The position numbers were made by a program, and so were the translations under genes. Positions 31,676 to 40,829 of a stretch of 40,884 nucleotides of DNA are shown here, piece after piece. The notes beneath the pieces are model-generated. The model was not told where the DNA came from. It worked only from the letters and a program-made list of their open reading frames with translations, and ran no database searches. Position 1 is the stretch's first letter; every line of letters begins with the position of its first letter. Source of the DNA: Desulfobacula sp. (GTDB lineage: Bacteria > Desulfobacterota > Desulfobacteria > Desulfobacterales > Desulfobacteraceae); contig JANQML010000303.1 of assembly GCA_028280105.1 (NCBI GenBank), forward strand, positions 1 to 40,884, read 5' to 3'.

Positions 31676-32431
31676 ATGCCATTAGAATATGAATATGAGA
31701 CACTGAGGCGGAGAGCTGAAGAACGGCTTGGAGATGAACCGGAAAAGAACCATGGGTTTGATCAAAAGAGTTCGGAAAGCCTCATCCATGAGCTTCGTGT
31801 TCACCAGATAGAGCTTGAAATCCAGAACGATGAGCTGCGAAGGGTTCAACGGATTGTGGAGGAAAACCGGAAAAGGTACTTTGATCTCTTTGATACCGCA
31901 CCTGTCGGGCTTGTTATTTTAGATGATACCGGGATCGTCAAACAATTTAACAGGGCCTTTTTTGAGATGATAGATCAGGAGGCCCTGCGTTCTTTTAACC
32001 GGGGGTTTGCCGATCTCCTGTGTGAACCGGATGCCGAGGTGTTTCGTGCCAGGTTTAAAGCCATCCTGAAAAATCCCAGGGATAAGCAGCTTGAGGTCAG
32101 GCTGAAGCTTGAGGGGAACGAGGTCAGACACGTTCTTTTAAGATCCGCGTTTAACGAAAACCCGGCTGCCGGTCCTCAAGAAAAAGATGCCGGTGAACTC
32201 ATCTTCACTGTTGAGGATATCTCCAAACAAAAGCAACTGGAAGATGAATTAACAAGCGCTTTGGACCGGTTGCAGATATTGAACAAATTATTACCGATCT
32301 GCCGTCAATGTAATAAAATTAAAAAGGATAATGGGACCTGGGAAAAATTGACGGACCATATGCAGGAAAGCACGGATAAGGACGACTCTCAATCGGTTTG
32401 CCCGGCGTGCTCAGGAAAACCAGCCATCTGA
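31676..32431 (+). CDS. PAS-domain signalling protein with C-terminal Cys-rich motif
   Basis: A 251-residue protein. N-terminal coiled coil with VHQIELEIQNDELRR (about 43-57), one PAS domain (about 62-180, from YFDLFDTAPVGLVILDDTG), a second coil and a C-terminal PICRQCNKIKKDNGTWEKL (about 205) followed by VCPAC. The four cysteines (CxxC and CxxC) look like a zinc or metal knuckle of the type seen at the end of many PAS/GGDEF-type regulators. No output enzyme is present. ATG 31676 is preferred because GGGAGG sits 5 nt before it. It shares its N-terminal module with the third gene of this set. Confidence 0.8.
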   Translation: MPLEYEYETLRRRAEERLGDEPEKNHGFDQKSSESLIHELRVHQIELEIQNDELRRVQRIVEENRKRYFDLFDTAPVGLVILDDTGIVKQFNRAFFEMIDQEALRSFNRGFADLLCEPDAEVFRARFKAILKNPRDKQLEVRLKLEGNEVRHVLLRSAFNENPAAGPQEKDAGELIFTVEDISKQKQLEDELTSALDRLQILNKLLPICRQCNKIKKDNGTWEKLTDHMQESTDKDDSQSVCPACSGKPAI

Positions 32432-32480
32432 TATGATTTTTCGCCGCCTCTATTACCCATAACGTAAGGATACGCATATA

Positions 32481-35375
32481 ATGACAGGATCGGAACAAAG
32501 CGCAGACACACCGTCCGAGCCGACGCATATCGTCGGAATCGGAGCATCCGCCGGCGGTTTAATCGCACTTGAACAGTTTTTTAAACAGGTCCCGTTAAAA
32601 ACCGGGCTCTGTTTTGTCGTTATTCAGCATCTGCCTGCAGATCATAAAAGCATGATGGTGGAGCTTCTGGCAAGACACACGGAACTTCCCATTTTTATTA
32701 TCGAAGAGAATATGACGGCTGAGCCCGATTGTGTCTATTTAATACCGCCCGGAAAGAATGTTAAAATCTTCCATAACAAGTTTTTGCTTTCAAATCCGGA
32801 TGATCCTTACCGGCAGCTCAACCTGCCCATTGACATCTTTTTTGAATCCCTGGCCGATGACCAGGAAAAAAAATCAATTGCGGTCATTCTTTCCGGAACC
32901 GGGAGTGACGGCACCCGGGGAATCCGGCATATCAAAGAAAAATTTGGAATCGCCATTGCCCAGCAGCTTGAGACGGCACAATTTCAAGGCATGCCGCAAA
33001 GTGCCGTTGAAACCGGTATTGTTGACTTTATCCTTCCGCCGGAAAAGATGGTTCAGCAGATTCTGTCCTATATCCGGCATCCGTTTATACAAAAAGAGAC
33101 CAGCCAGCCTTTGATCATTGCCGATGAAACAGGGTTGACAAGAATTTTTTCCCTGCTGCGGGAACATCATCTGGTGGATTTTACCTTTTATAAACAGGCG
33201 ACCGTGCTCAGGCGGATTGAACGGCGGATGACGATCAATCAGATTCATGAATTGCAGGACTATATCCGTTTCTTAGAAAGCTATCCAAAAGAGATCACCA
33301 CATTGTACAATGAGCTGTTAATCGGTGTGACCAGCTTTTTCAGAGACATTGAAGCATTTAATTTTCTCAGGGAAAATGTTCTTCCCGATCTGTTTAAAGA
33401 AAATAAAGACCGTGAAATCCGGTTTTGGGTTGAGGGGTGTTCTTCGGGTGAAGAGGCTTACAGCCTGGCGATTTTAGCCCATGAGTGCATGGAAACGCTG
33501 GGGCTTAAAGTCAAAATCAAGGTGTTTGCCTCTGATGTGGATAAACGGGCTATTTTATCCGCTTCAACCGGTCAATACCCGGAGAGTATTACGGCAGACC
33601 TGACCCCCAAGCAGTTGACAAAATATTTTTACCGGAGGGAGTCGTATTATCAGATTTCAAGACAGATCCGGGAAATGGTCGTATTTGCACAGCACAATAT
33701 TTTAAAAGACCCCCCGTTTACAAAAATCGATCTGGTCAGTTGCAGGAATTTATTGATTTATCTCCAGCCGGTCCTTCAAAAACGGGCTCTGGAAAAGTTT
33801 AACTTTGCATTGAATCCGGGCGGAACGCTCTTTTTAGGGAGCAGTGAATCCATCGGTGAGATGAATGTTTACTTTGACTCTTTGAATCACAAATGGAAGA
33901 TTTTCCGGTCCAAAGGGAGAAGAACCCCTGTGATCGGCTCACAGGACCGGTATGTCCCCTATCAATATGAACACACACCGGTACGCCGGCAGTATAAAGA
34001 TTCCAATTCGCTTTCCAATGAAAAGATTCAAAACAGCCTTCTGGAAGTACTGGCTCAGCGGTATGTTGAATTAACCATTCTTGTGAATGAAGAGAATGAA
34101 ATTCTTCACGTTCTTGGAAATACGGAAAGATTTCTAAGATTTCCTGCCGGCAAACCGGTAAACAATATCTTTAAAGTCCTCGTCAAAGAGATGGTCGTAC
34201 CGATTACGGCAGGCCTGCATAAGGTCTTTAAAGACAAGGAACCGGTGAAATATTCCAATATCCATATCCAGGGTGACAATTCCGTGACAACAGCCAAAAT
34301 GGAAATTCACCCCATGTTTAAAAATCCCGGCAATCAGATCTTTGCCGTTATATTTATTGAAAATGTAAAAAAACACACCTCCGACTCAAAAAAGACGCCG
34401 ATTAAAGAAATTGATATCCATGTTGAAAAACGGATTGAAAGACTGGAGAATGAACTTCAATTTACCCGGGAAAGCCTTCAGACCACCATTGAAGAATTGG
34501 AAACATCAAACGAAGAGCTCGGGGCCACCAATGAAGAACTGATGGCCAGCAACGAGGAACTGCAAAGCACCAACGAAGAATTACAGTCGGTGAATGAAGA
34601 GTTATATACCGTCAATGCGGAATACCAGGGGAAAAATATTGAGCTGATTGAAATAAAAAATGATTTTGAAAACCTTTTCAATAGCCTGCAGCTGCCGGTG
34701 ATGTTTTTGGATGAAAATCTTGAGATCCGCCAATTGACACCGCAATTGTCAAAAATATTCAGGGTGTCGGAAAAAGATATCGGCCGGCCCGTGAACCATC
34801 TTATTCATCATTTTATAAATGTTGATCTGGTAGCTGTATTTGAGCAGGTGGTAAAAAAAGAACGCCCAATTGAACAGGAAATATGCAATAACCGCAACGA
34901 ATACTACCTGATGAGGGCGTTTCCATACCAGATATCTTCTGATTTTTCATCCGGTGTGGTGGTGATATTCATTGATATTTCACAGCGGAAAAAGGACGAG
35001 AAAAAGCTCCAGCATCTGGCAGCCGTTGTGATGGACTCAAATGATGCCATTGTGGAACAGGATTTTGACGGAAATATTTTAGCCTGGAACAAAGGCGCCG
35101 AAAAAATTTACGGTTACACGGAAAAGGAAGCCCTGACCATGAATATCGGCAAATTAATCCCGGAAGAATTGAGCGGTTCCGCCCAGGTTTATATACGATC
35201 CGTTCAAGAGGGGAAAGAACCGGATATTCAAAAGACCAAACGGATCACAAAGGGAGGGGAGAGAATTGACATCGCTTTAAAAGCAACCAGATTGGAAGAT
35301 GAATTCGGCAATCCTGTCGCCGTTGTCACAACGGAACGGGATGTAACCGGACTTCCGGAAGAATGTATATTCTAA
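32481..35375 (+). CDS. CheB/CheR fusion with coiled coil and PAS domains
   Basis: A 964-residue protein. CheB methylesterase part (about 10-190): GIGASAGG with catalytic serine, IQHLPADH with histidine and SGTGSDGTRG with aspartate. CheR methyltransferase part (about 210-480): FYKQATVLRRIERRM, FWVEGCSSGEEAYSL (SAM site) and DLVSCRNLLIYL. From about 660 a 7-residue repeated coil ((T/S)NEEL units) precedes two PAS domains to the C-terminus. The protein would both add and remove methyl groups on chemoreceptor-like or other targets and sense through PAS. No kinase domain. It is 49 nt after the PAS gene and 11 nt before the next. Confidence 0.9.
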   Translation: MTGSEQSADTPSEPTHIVGIGASAGGLIALEQFFKQVPLKTGLCFVVIQHLPADHKSMMVELLARHTELPIFIIEENMTAEPDCVYLIPPGKNVKIFHNKFLLSNPDDPYRQLNLPIDIFFESLADDQEKKSIAVILSGTGSDGTRGIRHIKEKFGIAIAQQLETAQFQGMPQSAVETGIVDFILPPEKMVQQILSYIRHPFIQKETSQPLIIADETGLTRIFSLLREHHLVDFTFYKQATVLRRIERRMTINQIHELQDYIRFLESYPKEITTLYNELLIGVTSFFRDIEAFNFLRENVLPDLFKENKDREIRFWVEGCSSGEEAYSLAILAHECMETLGLKVKIKVFASDVDKRAILSASTGQYPESITADLTPKQLTKYFYRRESYYQISRQIREMVVFAQHNILKDPPFTKIDLVSCRNLLIYLQPVLQKRALEKFNFALNPGGTLFLGSSESIGEMNVYFDSLNHKWKIFRSKGRRTPVIGSQDRYVPYQYEHTPVRRQYKDSNSLSNEKIQNSLLEVLAQRYVELTILVNEENEILHVLGNTERFLRFPAGKPVNNIFKVLVKEMVVPITAGLHKVFKDKEPVKYSNIHIQGDNSVTTAKMEIHPMFKNPGNQIFAVIFIENVKKHTSDSKKTPIKEIDIHVEKRIERLENELQFTRESLQTTIEELETSNEELGATNEELMASNEELQSTNEELQSVNEELYTVNAEYQGKNIELIEIKNDFENLFNSLQLPVMFLDENLEIRQLTPQLSKIFRVSEKDIGRPVNHLIHHFINVDLVAVFEQVVKKERPIEQEICNNRNEYYLMRAFPYQISSDFSSGVVVIFIDISQRKKDEKKLQHLAAVVMDSNDAIVEQDFDGNILAWNKGAEKIYGYTEKEALTMNIGKLIPEELSGSAQVYIRSVQEGKEPDIQKTKRITKGGERIDIALKATRLEDEFGNPVAVVTTERDVTGLPEECIF

Positions 35376-35386
35376 AGGGGGACTCC

Positions 35387-36958
35387 ATGAAGCGAGAACC
35401 GGAACAATCATTTGCCGCGCTTAGAGAAAAAGCGGAACAGCTGTTACAAAACCAGCCCTCTTTACTGGAAAAACCGTATACAAAAGATTTGAGTAAAGTC
35501 ATTCATGATTTACAGGTTCACCAGATTGAGCTGGAAATGCAAAATGATGAACTCAAAAAAGTTCAGGCGGATCTGGAATCATCAAAAGACAGATACTTTA
35601 AATTGTTCAACCGGGCGCCTGTGGGCTATGCCACCGTCGATGAAGTCGGTATGATTCGCAGTTCAAACCAGGCACTTTCAGATATGCTTGGCCGTGACCC
35701 CCGGGTGCTCAAGCGCAAACCGTTGTCTCAATTTGTCTTCGACAAAGACAAAGACCTGTTTTTAAGTCGATTCAGAGTGTTCTCCCGGAAACCGGACGGG
35801 GGATCATTTGAAGTTCGGATGGTCGAATCCTCCCGGCAAATCATTCATACGCAATTGTCGGTCCAGGCGGTTGATACCCAATCAAAAACGCAAAACGGAT
35901 CAAGGGATATCTTAATTGTTGTCTCGGATATCACAGAGAAAAAACGGGCAGAGAAAAAACTTAGGCAAAATAAAGATCTGCTTAACAATATTGTTGAAGA
36001 TATTCCGGCCATGATCTGCCGGTTTGACGACTGCGGAACCATTTCTTTCGTCAACAAGGAATACTGCGCCTTTTTTGACAGGACTGAAAACTACTTTTTG
36101 AACAAGAATTACTTCTCCCTGCTTCCGGAGAACAAACGCGAGTATGTCAAGGATCAATTTTCAAAGCTCACCCCTGAAGATCCGGTAAAGACCTATGAAT
36201 ACGAGGCCCGCACGGTTGCCAAGGAAACCCGGTGGCAGCGGTGGATGATTCGGGCCATATTTGAATCGTCCGGGGATGTCCTTTTCTATCAGACCATTGG
36301 ATATGATATCACTGAACAATTGCAGATTCAGAACGAAAAAAAAGAGAAGGAAAAACTGACAGGTATCGTTGAACTGGCAGGGGCCATCTGTCATGAAATC
36401 AGGCAGCCGTTGCAGGTAATTGTCGGGGTCTCCGATCTGGTTGCCATGAAGACGCCCGGGGATCAGTCTTTAGAAAAGGAATTCAGTCTGCTTTTAAGAG
36501 AAGTTGACAGAATCAATTTCTCCCTGCACCAGCTTGACAACATAACAAGGTATGAAACAAAGCCGTATATCGGGAAGGCAAAGATACTGGATTTAAATAA
36601 TACATCCGATCGAAGAAAAGATAAGCGTTATAAACCGGCAGAGTCTGTATTTGTTAAGTTTATCGGCGATGATGTATTAAAAGTCAGGCTGATTGACATC
36701 AGCAAGGGCGGGCTCTCTTTTTGGGGAAAAGGGATTAATTTAAAACACGGGCCTAACTTTTCCTGTGACATTCTAAAAGATTCCGGGGAAAGAGCCATTC
36801 ACTGTCTCCCCTGTATTCTGATCCCGGAGGATTTGCTGAAACAGCCGGATTTAAAGCAGGCCCGGCATCCTGATGCCTATCACGCTCAATTTATCGATCT
36901 GAGCCGGGATCAAATCGAGCAGATCAGTAAGTTTATCCGGGAAATTGTATCGCGTTAA
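35387..36958 (+). CDS. PAS-PAS-DHp-PilZ protein without HATPase domain
   Basis: About 523 residues. N-terminal coil with VHQIELEMQNDELKK, PAS 1 (about 65-180), PAS 2 (about 197-312), a HisKA-like dimerisation helix pair with AGAICHEIRQPLQV (His336; H-box) near 330-345, and a C-terminal PilZ domain (about 405-520) with RKDKR (RxxxR) and DISKGG (DxSxxG), the two cyclic-di-GMP-binding signatures. The HATPase catalytic domain expected after a DHp is absent, so the PilZ part replaces it. ATG 35387 has AGGGGG upstream and fits the 11-nt gap; a frame from 35363 overlaps the previous gene. Likely a cyclic-di-GMP-responsive adaptor, or a phosphotransfer partner of another kinase. Confidence 0.85.
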   Translation: MKREPEQSFAALREKAEQLLQNQPSLLEKPYTKDLSKVIHDLQVHQIELEMQNDELKKVQADLESSKDRYFKLFNRAPVGYATVDEVGMIRSSNQALSDMLGRDPRVLKRKPLSQFVFDKDKDLFLSRFRVFSRKPDGGSFEVRMVESSRQIIHTQLSVQAVDTQSKTQNGSRDILIVVSDITEKKRAEKKLRQNKDLLNNIVEDIPAMICRFDDCGTISFVNKEYCAFFDRTENYFLNKNYFSLLPENKREYVKDQFSKLTPEDPVKTYEYEARTVAKETRWQRWMIRAIFESSGDVLFYQTIGYDITEQLQIQNEKKEKEKLTGIVELAGAICHEIRQPLQVIVGVSDLVAMKTPGDQSLEKEFSLLLREVDRINFSLHQLDNITRYETKPYIGKAKILDLNNTSDRRKDKRYKPAESVFVKFIGDDVLKVRLIDISKGGLSFWGKGINLKHGPNFSCDILKDSGERAIHCLPCILIPEDLLKQPDLKQARHPDAYHAQFIDLSRDQIEQISKFIREIVSR

Positions 36959-36991
36959 GCTTCCCTTACCGATTTTTCTGCCTTCCTTCCA

Positions 36992-37888
36992 TCAGTCCAC
37001 ACCGAATTCAGATGGTTTCAGATGGGTGAGGTAATCGATCAATGCCTTTGTTTTTTGAAAACCCATCTTCTCTTTTTTGATAAAGATATGGAAATGGTCG
37101 GCCCCGGGTTTAATTTCGGGAAAAGGATCTGCCAGGATCTTTTCGTTAAGCTCCCGGATGACCGTATATTTGGGAACAAATCCGATACCCAGGCCTGAAA
37201 TGGCTGCGTTGATGATACCCCGGACATGATTGATCTGAATGACGTTTTTCAGGTAAAACCGCTCTTTTTCCGGAATGGCAGTTATAAAATGATTCCACCA
37301 TTCAAGATCCTTGTCATGTGAGAGAAGATGGATTCGCTCAAGGTCTTTAAGAGATCGAATCCGTTGCTGTTCAATGAACCGGGGGGATGCAATGGTGACA
37401 TACTGTTCCTGAAACAGGCATATTCTTTCAAGACCGGACAGGGTATGGATCCGGCAGTCAATGGCAAGATCAATCTCGTCCCGGGCCAGGGGCCCCTGCA
37501 AGTCAGGAGAAAAATAAAAATCCAACAGGATGTCCGGGTGGGCTTTTAGGAAAGAACGGATATGTTTGATCAGTATGGAGGTGCCGAACTCAACCGTACT
37601 GCCCACCTTGATGCCCACTTTAGACGCTTTCTTGAACCGGGCGATCTCCTGGTCTGCCCGTTCGATCTCATAAAATATCTTTTCACAGGACCGGAACAGG
37701 GCTCTGCCGGCAGGTGTCAGGGACAAGGTTTTACCATTGCGCGAGATCAGAGGCGTGCCCAGGGAGGTTTCAAGTTTTTTAAGGGCATGGCTGACGGCAG
37801 ACTGGGTCACAAACAGGGTACCGGCTGCCTGGGTGAAATTTTTAACCTTTGCCAGGGCAAAGAAAGTTTTCAAATGATACAGATCCAT
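36992..37888 (-). CDS. LysR-family transcriptional regulator
   Basis: A 298-residue regulator. HTH at 1-60 (LYHLKTFFALAKVKNFTQAAGTLFVTQSAVSHALKKLE, in pieces under the family pattern) and a co-inducer-binding domain (about 90-295) with SGLGIGFVPKY near 233. LysR proteins usually control the divergent gene, here the pruA-type dehydrogenase 350 bp away. The effector is unknown; proline or a pyrroline carboxylate would fit the context. Confidence 0.9.
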   Translation of the reverse strand: MDLYHLKTFFALAKVKNFTQAAGTLFVTQSAVSHALKKLETSLGTPLISRNGKTLSLTPAGRALFRSCEKIFYEIERADQEIARFKKASKVGIKVGSTVEFGTSILIKHIRSFLKAHPDILLDFYFSPDLQGPLARDEIDLAIDCRIHTLSGLERICLFQEQYVTIASPRFIEQQRIRSLKDLERIHLLSHDKDLEWWNHFITAIPEKERFYLKNVIQINHVRGIINAAISGLGIGFVPKYTVIRELNEKILADPFPEIKPGADHFHIFIKKEKMGFQKTKALIDYLTHLKPSEFGVD

Positions 37889-38166
37889 TATCTCTTGTTA
37901 TGAATTTGGTTCATGGTTATTATAAAAATTATGAATTTTACTTTATCGGTAAAATAATTGTATTACAAGTCATTAAGGCGGACAATCACTAACACATACT
38001 AAAATCGTTCTTATCTCATATTGAATCGGGTTGCTGTACGGCTGATATAAGTATCGGAACTTGGTACGCTGAAATCGGCACGGCATTAGCCGGAGATAAA
38101 AGAGACGGGTGATGGCAGGAAGTCCAAATCAGGTGCCTGGAAAATCTATCAAAGGTATCGGATCAA

Positions 38167-38205
38167 CCCCGTAGACCGGGGCAGGAATCTGCCGCCTGCC
38201 CGGGG
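38167..38205 (+). other. Two alternative leader stems before the pruA-type gene
   Basis: CCCCG (38167-38171) can pair with CGGGG (38177-38181). The same GGG, with GGGCAGG (38179-38185), can instead pair with CCTGCCC (38195-38201). The two stems share bases and exclude each other. There is no T-run, so control of initiation or RNA stability is more likely than termination. The rest of 37889-38238 holds no gene. Confidence 0.4.
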
Positions 38206-38238
38206 AATAGAATTTTAATTTATTAATGGAGAAAACTT

Positions 38239-39867
38239 ATGAATAACAGTATGCTGCGGCTGCCTGAGGCCTACAATGAACCGATAAAAGACTATGGACC
38301 GGGAAGCCCTGAACGGCAGGCCCTTCAAAAAGAACTGGCCCGGCAGATGGACCTTACGGTGGATATTCCCCTTATCATTAACGGCCGGTCGGTTCATACC
38401 GGTGAAACAGGAAAGATCCGATGCCCCCATGACCACGGCCATGTGCTGGGCACATTCTGTAATGCCGGTGACAAAGAGATCCGTCAGGCCATTGATGCGG
38501 CAATGGCAGCAAAGCCGTTATGGGAGACCATGCCCTGGCAGGAGCGGGCCTCTATCTTTTTAAAAGCTGCAGATCTGATCTCGCAAAAATATTCGCCACT
38601 GCTCAATGCCGCCACCATGCTGGGCCAGTCAAAGAATGTCTTTCAGGCTGAAATTGACTCCACCTGTGAGCTGGTCGATTTTTTACGGTATAATGTTAAG
38701 TTCATGGAGGAGATTTATTCCAACCAGCCCTCATCTGATAAAGGGCTGTGGAACCGGGTTGAATACCGGCCCCTTGAAGGTTTTGTCTTTGCTTTGACAC
38801 CGTTCAATTTTACGGCAATCGCCGGCAATCTGTCCACCGCCCCTGCCATGATGGGCAATACAGTGGTTTGGAAACCGGCATCCACCGCAGTGCTTTCCGG
38901 GTTTTACATCATGGAGATTTTAAAGGAAGCCGGACTCCCCGACGGGGTGATTAACTTTATTCCGGGCAAGGGATCCAGGATCGGGAAGATCATATTCTCA
39001 CACGAGGATCTGGCCGGGGTCCATTTTACCGGTTCCACCGAGGTCTTCCAGACGCTGTGGCAAAAAACCGGAGAAAATATTGCCGCTTATAAGTCTTATC
39101 CGCGTATGGTGGGAGAAACCGGAGGCAAAGACTATATTTTTGTCCATCCGTCGGCAGATATCGACCAGGCGGTAACGGCGTCGGTCCGGGGCGCGTTTGA
39201 ATATCAGGGTCAGAAATGTTCCGCCTGCTCCAGGCTCTATGTCCCAGCCTCTTTATGGGACGCGTTTAAGGCAAAATTGGATGCCGATCTTCAGGCAATA
39301 CAAACCGGCGGTGTCGTCGAGTTCGGTAACCTTGTCAACGCGGTGATTGACGAGCCTGCCTTTGATACCATTGACGGTTTCATCAGCCGGGCGGAAGCAT
39401 CGGACCAGGCTGAGGTGATTTTCGGCGGCCGCCGGGATAAATCCAAAGGGTATTTTATCGATCCCACCGTGATCCGGGCCAATGACCCGCACTACGAAAC
39501 CATGGCGGAAGAGATATTCGGTCCGGTGCTCACGGTTTATGTCTATGACGATCAGGATCTTGAGCAAACCCTTTCCATTCTGGACAATACCAGTGTCTAT
39601 GCCCTGACCGGGGCTATTTTCGCCCGGGACCGCCAGGCCGTCAATCATCTGATGGACCGGTTGACCCATACGGCAGGCAACTTTTACATCAATGACAAAC
39701 CCACGGGTGCCGTGGTGGGGCAGCAGCCTTTCGGCGGTGCCCGAAAGAGCGGAACCAACGACAAGGCCGGCAGCCCCCTTAACCTGATGCGGTGGACTTC
39801 ACCCCGGACCATCAAAGAGACCTTTGTTCCGGCCGTTGATTTCCGGTATCCCTTCATGTCGGAATAA
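38239..39867 (+). CDS. pruA: L-glutamate gamma-semialdehyde (1-pyrroline-5-carboxylate) dehydrogenase
   Basis: A 542-residue aldehyde dehydrogenase of the ALDH4A1-like, single-function PruA type. Seen: ALTPFNFTAIAGNLSTAPA (near 187), FTGSTEVF (near 267, NAD site), GETGGKDYIFV (near 293; glutamate) and GQKCSACSRLYVP (near 327; catalytic cysteine). It oxidises glutamate semialdehyde to glutamate, the last step of proline and ornithine breakdown. Proline dehydrogenase is not in the window. Controlled probably by the divergent LysR gene, and ended by the hairpin at 39914-39947. Confidence 0.9.
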   Translation: MNNSMLRLPEAYNEPIKDYGPGSPERQALQKELARQMDLTVDIPLIINGRSVHTGETGKIRCPHDHGHVLGTFCNAGDKEIRQAIDAAMAAKPLWETMPWQERASIFLKAADLISQKYSPLLNAATMLGQSKNVFQAEIDSTCELVDFLRYNVKFMEEIYSNQPSSDKGLWNRVEYRPLEGFVFALTPFNFTAIAGNLSTAPAMMGNTVVWKPASTAVLSGFYIMEILKEAGLPDGVINFIPGKGSRIGKIIFSHEDLAGVHFTGSTEVFQTLWQKTGENIAAYKSYPRMVGETGGKDYIFVHPSADIDQAVTASVRGAFEYQGQKCSACSRLYVPASLWDAFKAKLDADLQAIQTGGVVEFGNLVNAVIDEPAFDTIDGFISRAEASDQAEVIFGGRRDKSKGYFIDPTVIRANDPHYETMAEEIFGPVLTVYVYDDQDLEQTLSILDNTSVYALTGAIFARDRQAVNHLMDRLTHTAGNFYINDKPTGAVVGQQPFGGARKSGTNDKAGSPLNLMRWTSPRTIKETFVPAVDFRYPFMSE

Positions 39868-39913
39868 GATCCGGTTCAATCGCCCCTGTTGCCGGGCTAA
39901 AATTTGTTCAATT

Positions 39914-39947
39914 AAAAAAGTCCGGAAAATTTTTTCCGGACTTTTTT
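39914..39947. terminator. Intrinsic terminator, bidirectional
   Basis: AAAAAAGTCCGGAAAA and TTTTCCGGACTTTTTT form a perfect stem with a 2-base loop and run into T on one side and A on the other. It ends the pruA transcript. Confidence 0.85.
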
Positions 39948-39950
39948 ATT

Positions 39951-40238
39951 AGAGGCCGGGGTGATTTTAAACGGAATCCGTATATTATAGCAAATGACAA
40001 AAATATGTTCCGAAAAATCCGTTGATAAGAATACCAATTCAGTAAAAAATACTGAAAGCTTAAGCGTCATTTGCTGTGCAACCACCCAAGTTAAAAATTG
40101 AATCGGAACGGAATTTTGAGAACAACTATAGATATTTGCAGGTGCCTGCTGGGCAATGTACAGATAAACCGGTTCCATTTTCAGCCTGATCCTGGTAGAT
40201 AAAAGGAATTTAGACCGCAGGAAAGGAGAAGATAGGGT
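39951..40238. other. Intergenic region with inverted repeats, no gene
   Basis: GCAAATGAC (39990-39998) and GTCATTTGC (40066-40074) bracket an inner TTCAGTA (40038-40044)/TACTGAA (40050-40056) hairpin. A minus-strand frame across it also spans the terminator and is not believed to be a gene. A remnant of a mobile element is possible but unproven. Confidence 0.4.
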
Positions 40239-40829
40239 ATGATACCGCTTGAGTCCCTGCCCCCTTTTTTATTCGCATCCGTACTGCTGTGCCTTGCACC
40301 GGGACCGGACAATCTCTTTGTTTTAAGCCAATCCGCCCTTTACGGCGGGAAAAGCGGCCTCTTTGTGATCCTGGGGTTGAGCAGCGGGTTGGTTTTTCAC
40401 ACAACAGCAGTGGCCTTGGGGGTCGCTGCCGTCTTTCAGGCGTCGGTTGCAGCATTTACCATCCTGAAACTGGCAGGTGCTGTATACTTACTCTATCTTG
40501 CCTGGCAAGCCTTTCGTGCATCCGCCTCCCGCCTTGACCACCCGGCTGCCAACCAATTGTCAGGCTTCCGGTTGTATCGCAGGGGAATCATCATGAGCAT
40601 TACCAACCCCAAGCTTTCAATCTTTTTCCTGGCCTTTTTGCCCCAGTTTGCCGCACCGGCAAACGGCCCTGTCATGCAGCAGATATTTGTGCTGGGACTA
40701 TTCTTTATTTTGGTGACCCTGCTGGTCTTCGGCGGTATTGCCCTGCTGGCAGGGACGATCGGGGGATGGCTCAGCCGTTCCCCCAAAGCACAGATCTATA
40801 TGAACTTGCCGTGTCAGCGGCCAGTCTGA
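40239..40829 (+). CDS. LysE-family exporter, C-terminus scrambled by the sequence end
   Basis: The first about 189 residues are a normal LysE/RhtB-family amino-acid or small-solute exporter: LCLAPGPDNLFVLSQSALYG (near 18), GLSSGLVFHT (near 46), then TNPKLSIFFLAFLPQF (near 120-135). From 40806 the frame changes to LPCQRPV and stops, because the DNA there is the reverse complement of the expected tail. The reverse strand of 40785-40863 continues the same frame as MNRAAGTLFVGLALRLAADT, a typical LysE ending. The true protein is probably about 210 residues or more. It lies after the pruA terminator, so it is independent. Its start has an AGGAGA ribosome site. Confidence 0.75.
   Translation: MIPLESLPPFLFASVLLCLAPGPDNLFVLSQSALYGGKSGLFVILGLSSGLVFHTTAVALGVAAVFQASVAAFTILKLAGAVYLLYLAWQAFRASASRLDHPAANQLSGFRLYRRGIIMSITNPKLSIFFLAFLPQFAAPANGPVMQQIFVLGLFFILVTLLVFGGIALLAGTIGGWLSRSPKAQIYMNLPCQRPV

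Noticed and set aside
40045..40049. Mobile-element terminal repeat in the 40-kb gap
   Set aside because: Inverted pairs are visible but no transposase or target duplication was found.
39912..40178. Minus-strand 88-codon frame
   Set aside because: It spans the pruA terminator hairpin and the inverted repeats; composition does not look coding.
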